Source: RFQD01 sp049314515 (GTDB lineage: Bacteria; Actinomycetota; Actinomycetes; Actinomycetales; Microbacteriaceae). Taken from it: DNA of 9,258 nt. The notes beneath the pieces were generated by a model that was given only the letters and a program-made list of their open reading frames with translations, ran no database searches and was not told the origin of the DNA. Where the stretch lies: the NCBI GenBank assembly GCA_049314515.1, contig JBMOEY010000053.1:1-9258 (forward strand). Reading direction: 5' to 3'. Positions within the stretch are counted from its first letter, which is position 1; each line of letters begins with the position of its first letter. The translations under genes were made by a program, and so were the position numbers. Below, piece after piece: positions 6,266 through 9,258 of this stretch.

Positions 6266-7966
6266 CTACCGCTCGAGCACAACCTCAATCAACTCGGGTC
6301 CGTCCCCCGCACCAATCAGCGCCGACTCCAACTCACTCATCGACACGACCCGAATGAAGCGCCAACCAAATGCGAGCGCGAGCTGACCGAAATCTGCCTG
6401 ATGAGGGGTGAACATTACCCGGTCGAACGCTGTGCCCGTTGACGTGTGAGCGACCTCAAGTTCGTCAAAAATGGATCCACCGCCGTCGTTGCCCACGATG
6501 ACCTGAATGCGCGGGCGCGTCTCTCCGGTCGGAAAAATCATCGAACCCGCGTCGTGGAGCGCGGCAACATCCCCGAGCAGAATTCGAGTCAGTGCCGGTT
6601 GCGCCGCTAGGGCAATCCCGACGGCCGTACCAATGTTTCCGTCGATGCCCGACAGTCCCCGATTCGCATGGACTGAGATCTTTTTGCCTGGTAGCGACGC
6701 ATCTGCGACACGAATCAATCGGGATGCCCCAAACACCAGTCGGTCGTGCGGCCACGTCGCCCGCCACACAGCCAATACGAGAAGTTCGCGCGTCACCGGG
6801 GCTCGGGCAGCGGCAACCTCAGCCGTCACAAAATCACGTTGATCCTTCGCCGAACGAGAGCGCGCAGTGCCAACGGCGGGTGCTCGCGCCGCCGGACTCG
6901 TCTGTGCCAATGTTGCCTCTTGCTCGGCTTGAGCGCGACGGTCCCAGCGTTGCCACGAGCGAAGCCACTCGGGTGAGGGTTGTTGAGCATCCTGTGACCC
7001 AGCCGCCACAGATTCGACCAGCCGCACGTCTTCTCCGCGCTCTACCCTGATGACATTGACTCCGGGACGTTCGAGGAGCGCGGGAACCTGCCGTGACAGC
7101 GTCGGATGACCAAACACAATCACTCGTTCGACCGCGCCTCCCAAAGCGCTCTCTTCGAGCGCCGGTCGGTAGTGCACAATCAGGTTGCGGCCGAAACGAG
7201 CCCCGCTGGTCACCTCCGCAATGAGCGGCCACCCGCCGGCGTGCGCAAGGTTCTCGGCCTGTGAGCCGGCGTCCGCGCCGGCGATCACGAGCGTACGTTC
7301 TCCAGCAGAAATTTCGACGTCCGGATTGCCCGTTGCTTTGCCCAACGTCGAGGGTTCCACATGCGAGTCAGCAGCGGATTCGCGCGCCGCACGCGCACGT
7401 GAAATCACGGTCTCATCTGCCGCACTGGAAAGCGGCTCACCAAATTGAAGATTCACGTGAACCGGCCCGGGCGTGCCCGTCGTCGCGAAATGAAATGCCT
7501 CAGTGGCCCTTCGTGCGTAATCCTCGTCAGGGGATCCTGACTCCGGGGGCGACACGTCAAATTCCCGCTTCACGAATGACCCAAACATTCCGGGTTGAAT
7601 CGTGGTCTGATTCGCACCGGTACCGCGAAGTCGGGCTGGGCGATCGGCCGTCAGGGCAATCATCGGGATACCCGCGTGGTGAGCCTCAACGATTGCCGGG
7701 AGCAGGTTTGCCACTGCGCTACCAGAGGTCGTGATGAGTGGGGCGGGGAGACCCGATTCAACGGCGAGTCCGAGCGCGACGAAGGCGGCCACTCGCTCGT
7801 CCAGACGAACGTGCAGTCTCACGTCACCCGACTCGGCGAGCGCCGCAACCGTCAGCGCAAGCGCCTGCGACCGGGCGCCCGGGCTCACAACGAAGTCTGT
7901 GACGCCGTGACCAATCAGAGTGCCGACGAGTTCCGCCGCGGCGGTCATCGCGGGGACTGCCGTCAT
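6266..7966 (-). CDS. menD: SEPHCHC synthase (2-succinyl-5-enolpyruvyl-6-hydroxy-3-cyclohexene-1-carboxylate synthase)
   Basis: A 566-residue thiamine-diphosphate enzyme, of normal length for MenD. It decarboxylates 2-oxoglutarate and adds the succinyl semialdehyde unit to isochorismate, directly after MenF. Landmarks: SPGARS at 28-33; LDERVAAF with Glu57, the conserved glutamate that activates thiamine diphosphate; TSGSAVANLLPA; TADRPARLRGTGANQT; the C-terminal HANRGLSGIDG; and the thiamine-metal motif from GD at 465-466 to NDGGG at 493-497. Residues about 352-390 form an Ala/Arg/Ser-rich linker between the middle and C-terminal domains that looks longer than in E. coli MenD, judged from memory. 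The ATG at 7966 overlaps the stop of the PLDc_N gene as ATGA, so translation is probably coupled. It is the only complete gene here without a TANNNT hexamer before its start. A second in-frame ATG exists at codon 7. Confidence 0.95.
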   Translation of the reverse strand: MTAVPAMTAAAELVGTLIGHGVTDFVVSPGARSQALALTVAALAESGDVRLHVRLDERVAAFVALGLAVESGLPAPLITTSGSAVANLLPAIVEAHHAGIPMIALTADRPARLRGTGANQTTIQPGMFGSFVKREFDVSPPESGSPDEDYARRATEAFHFATTGTPGPVHVNLQFGEPLSSAADETVISRARAARESAADSHVEPSTLGKATGNPDVEISAGERTLVIAGADAGSQAENLAHAGGWPLIAEVTSGARFGRNLIVHYRPALEESALGGAVERVIVFGHPTLSRQVPALLERPGVNVIRVERGEDVRLVESVAAGSQDAQQPSPEWLRSWQRWDRRAQAEQEATLAQTSPAARAPAVGTARSRSAKDQRDFVTAEVAAARAPVTRELLVLAVWRATWPHDRLVFGASRLIRVADASLPGKKISVHANRGLSGIDGNIGTAVGIALAAQPALTRILLGDVAALHDAGSMIFPTGETRPRIQVIVGNDGGGSIFDELEVAHTSTGTAFDRVMFTPHQADFGQLALAFGWRFIRVVSMSELESALIGAGDGPELIEVVLER

Positions 7967-8286
7967 GACTTGTCGGTCTCGTCGTCTGGTTTTGGAAAGC
8001 GAAGGTTTCGCAGAAAGTCAGGGTCATCATCCGGCGCCATCGGGCCACGCCGGCCTGAGCCGCCACGCCCGCCTGAGCCGCCGCGCCCGCCACGCCCGCC
8101 ACGAGGACCGCGACCAATGAAGAACCAGAGCAACGGCCCGATAACGGGAACGAGCAAGATCAACACGATCCACACACCCTTGGGGACACCTCGCACCCGA
8201 AGTCGGTCATAGAACGCAACGTCGGCCACGGCGAAAACCGTGAGGGCAACGGCGACCACAATCGCGATGACAAATAAGCGGGTCAT
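7963..8286 (-). CDS. Small PLDc_N-domain membrane protein with Gly/Arg-rich linker
   Basis: A 107-residue protein with two membrane segments, at about residues 3-24 and 37-58. DRLRVRGVPKGVW and LLVPVIGPLLWFFIGRG match the PLDc_N domain (the N-terminal membrane region of cardiolipin-synthase-type proteins, often found alone in actinobacteria). No phospholipase D HKD motif is present, so it is not an enzyme of that class. After the second segment comes a Gly/Arg-rich stretch at about 58-81 (repeats of RGG and GGS), then a conserved-looking APDDDPDFLRNL and an acidic tail. The ATG at 8286 has TAGACT 6 nt before it. Its stop overlaps the menD start, so it is the first gene of a two-gene unit with menD. 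Its function is not known; a tie to menaquinone synthesis at the membrane is only inference from position. Confidence 0.88.
   Translation of the reverse strand: MTRLFVIAIVVAVALTVFAVADVAFYDRLRVRGVPKGVWIVLILLVPVIGPLLWFFIGRGPRGGRGGRGGSGGRGGSGRRGPMAPDDDPDFLRNLRFPKPDDETDKS
8053..8088 (+). repeat. 18-bp imperfect tandem repeat inside the PLDc_N gene
   Basis: Two adjacent 18-bp copies (8053-8070 and 8071-8088) begin GCCTGAGCCGCC and end CGCCC; they differ at one base. Partial 9-bp GCCACGCCC-like units continue to about 8103. On the coding (minus) strand they encode the six-residue unit behind the Gly/Arg/Ser-rich linker. Being in multiples of three, unit gain or loss would keep the frame. Confidence 0.85.
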
Positions 8287-8292
8287 GAGACG

Positions 8293-8298
8293 AGTCTA
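8293..8298 (-). promoter_or_regulatory. Candidate -10 element (TAGACT) for the PLDc_N-menD unit
   Basis: On the minus strand TAGACT ends 6 nt before the ATG at 8286, identical in sequence and spacing to the menG element. No Shine-Dalgarno lies between it and the start. It would drive a leaderless PLDc_N transcript carrying menD behind it. Confidence 0.5.
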
Positions 8299-8328
8299 CG
8301 AGCGCGTCGAACACAAGGCTTGCGCGAA

Positions 8329-8334
8329 TAAACT
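8329..8334 (+). promoter_or_regulatory. Candidate -10 element (TAAACT) that decides the DUF4229 start
   Basis: TAAACT ends 7 nt before GTG at 8342. The in-frame ATG at 8336 lies only 1 nt after it, and the upstream in-frame ATGs at 8240, 8267 and 8285 lie inside the divergent PLDc_N gene or its promoter. The GTG is therefore the best start if the transcript is leaderless. Confidence 0.45.
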
Positions 8335-8341
8335 GATGCTC

Positions 8342-8677
8342 GTGACAGACAAGAAATCCGCTCCCCCAACGCCATCATCAGAGTCGACATTGGTTCAGCG
8401 ACGCAATCCGTGGGTGAGTTACGTGGTGTGGCGTTTGGTTTTCTTCCTGGTGCCATTTGCCGTGATTCTGCCTCTCGCCCTCTCGACAAACATGGATCCA
8501 CCGATCGCTGGACTCATCGCCGCCGTCATGGCGTCACTGCTGGGATTGAGCCTCTCGTACCTCTTTCTCAGTCGCCGACGAGAAGCGGTAGCGGGGGCAC
8601 TTGCGCAAGCACGGGCCAACCGGGGTAAAAAAAATGCTGACGAGACACACGAGGACAACGTCGTCGACGGTTCTTAG
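8342..8677 (+). CDS. DUF4229 family small membrane protein
   Basis: A 111-residue protein when started at GTG 8342. A polar N-terminus of about 24 residues is followed by two membrane segments at about 28-48 and 54-76, with YVVWRLVFFLVPFAV in the first and GLIAAVMASLLGLSLSYLF in the second. Then comes SRRREAVAGALAQARAN, a basic anchor and helix, and an acidic tail. This layout and the RRREAV motif fit DUF4229, an actinobacterial family of unknown function often annotated near menaquinone genes. A longer version from 8240 is possible on paper, but it would overlap the divergent PLDc_N gene and its extra residues look non-homologous. It is convergent with menA, 20 bp between stops. No enzymatic motif is visible. 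Confidence 0.85.
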   Translation: MTDKKSAPPTPSSESTLVQRRNPWVSYVVWRLVFFLVPFAVILPLALSTNMDPPIAGLIAAVMASLLGLSLSYLFLSRRREAVAGALAQARANRGKKNADETHEDNVVDGS

Positions 8678-8697
8678 TTTGCGGGTAATTTCGTGCG

Positions 8698-9258
8698 TCA
8701 GATAACAAAACCCAACCCGAACAAAAGCGCGTAACCGACCGCCAGAAAGCTGGTCAGCTGCAGCGCGAGGACGTACTCGCGAGCGCTCCGCGCGGTCGCG
8801 ACGATCAGGCACACCGGCACCGCCCCAAGCAGCAAGAAGAACGTGAACCACGCCACGGGGTAGAGCACGCCCACGAGACCCACCACGACGAATGGCAACA
8901 GAACGAAGACCATGAAGGTCACGACGGCTCCGGTCTTGCCGAGGCGAACTGCGAGAGTCTTCTTGCCGGACAGCTTGTCGGTGTCGATATCGCGGATGTT
9001 GTTGACCATCAACACAGCGCATGCGAGTAGCCCAGACCCGATGCCGGCCGCGAGCGCCTCGAGCGTAAACGCGTGTGATTGAACATAGGCGGTGCCCACC
9101 GTAGCGACGAGTCCAAAGAATACGAAGACGAACAGCTCACCGAATCCGGAATAGCCATAGGGTCGTTTGCCGCCCGTGTAGAACCATGCTGCGAGGATGG
9201 CCGCCACGCCCACCGCGGGAAGCCACCAGATTTGCGTGAGCAGCGTGATGACGAGCCC
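8698..9258 (-). CDS. menA: 1,4-dihydroxy-2-naphthoate polyprenyltransferase (MenA), 5' part missing
   Basis: The last 186 residues of a UbiA-superfamily membrane prenyltransferase. The frame stays open through the right edge, so roughly the first third of a protein of usual length (about 290-310 residues) is missing. MenA attaches the polyprenyl chain to dihydroxynaphthoate, giving demethylmenaquinone, the substrate of MenG. The second aspartate-rich motif is visible as NNIRDIDTDK followed by LSGKKTLAVRLG, at nucleotides about 9003-8935. The GKRPYGYSGFGE loop and the VFVFFGLVATVGTAYVQ helix before it are typical of MenA. Five or more hydrophobic segments can be counted. The first Asp-rich motif (NDxxD type) lies off the window and cannot be checked. 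Internal GTG codons such as that at 9213 are not the start. Confidence 0.93.
   Translation of the reverse strand, partial: GLVITLLTQIWWLPAVGVAAILAAWFYTGGKRPYGYSGFGELFVFVFFGLVATVGTAYVQSHAFTLEALAAGIGSGLLACAVLMVNNIRDIDTDKLSGKKTLAVRLGKTGAVVTFMVFVLLPFVVVGLVGVLYPVAWFTFFLLLGAVPVCLIVATARSAREYVLALQLTSFLAVGYALLFGLGFVI

Noticed and set aside
7595..8212. A 205-codon plus-strand frame with a Pro/Arg-rich C-terminus
   Set aside because: The Pro/Arg-rich part is the antisense reading of the Gly/Arg repeat in the PLDc_N gene, and the rest is antisense to menD.
8240..8341. Longer N-terminus for the DUF4229 protein from ATG 8240
   Set aside because: It would overlap the divergent PLDc_N gene and its promoter; the extra residues resemble no DUF4229 feature, and the TAAACT hexamer points to GTG 8342.
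8678..8697. Search for a bidirectional terminator between DUF4229 and menA
   Set aside because: The 20-bp gap shows no convincing GC-rich stem or T-tract on either strand.
1..9258. tRNA, rRNA, CRISPR, insertion sequences, riboswitches
   Set aside because: No cloverleaf, spaced repeat array, transposase motif or terminal inverted repeat was seen, and the intergenic gaps (10-73 bp) are too short for a riboswitch.

Overview
The window is a compact chromosomal stretch from an actinobacterium, most likely a member of the Microbacteriaceae. The reasons are moderately high G+C (roughly 60% by eye), many GTG starts, very short intergenic gaps, an FprA-type ferredoxin/adrenodoxin reductase, and the actinobacterial small membrane families PLDc_N and DUF4229. 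I cannot name a genus. No mobile element, CRISPR array, rRNA or tRNA was seen.

Layout from left to right: (1) 1-366, minus: the N-terminal part of an alpha/beta hydrolase, cut by the window edge. (2) 440-1795, plus: a class-III PLP-dependent aminotransferase of the glutamate-semialdehyde aminomutase-like type with unusual motifs. (3) 4913-1808, minus: a three-gene run of menG/ubiE (demethylmenaquinone methyltransferase), a long-chain polyprenyl diphosphate synthase and fprA, with gaps of 10 and 9 bp. (4) 4955-6238, plus: menF (isochorismate synthase), divergent from menG across 41 bp. (5) 8286-6266, minus: a small PLDc_N membrane protein whose stop codon overlaps the start of menD (ATGA). (6) 8342-8677, plus: a DUF4229 membrane protein. 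(7) 9258-8698, minus: the C-terminal part of menA, cut by the right edge.

Regions 3-7 are a menaquinone island. MenF makes isochorismate from chorismate, MenD adds the 2-oxoglutarate-derived unit to give SEPHCHC, the polyprenyl synthase makes the lipid tail, MenA joins the tail to dihydroxynaphthoate at the membrane, and MenG performs the last C-methylation. MenH, MenC, MenE and MenB are not in the window. No geranylgeranyl-reductase-like (MenJ) gene is present, so nothing here would saturate the side chain.

The most striking pattern is regulatory. Seven of the eight gene starts that can be examined and do not overlap an upstream gene have a TANNNT -10-like hexamer ending 6 or 7 nt before the ATG/GTG, with no well-placed Shine-Dalgarno. 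This is the signature of leaderless transcription. In two cases the hexamer begins with the stop codon of the upstream gene. The 41-bp menG/menF interval holds two such promoters back to back, with a CRP/GlxR-like GTGA-N6-TCAC inverted repeat between them. I see no entirely new multi-gene system. The novelty lies in this promoter architecture, the odd aminotransferase, and the small membrane proteins tied to menD and menA.
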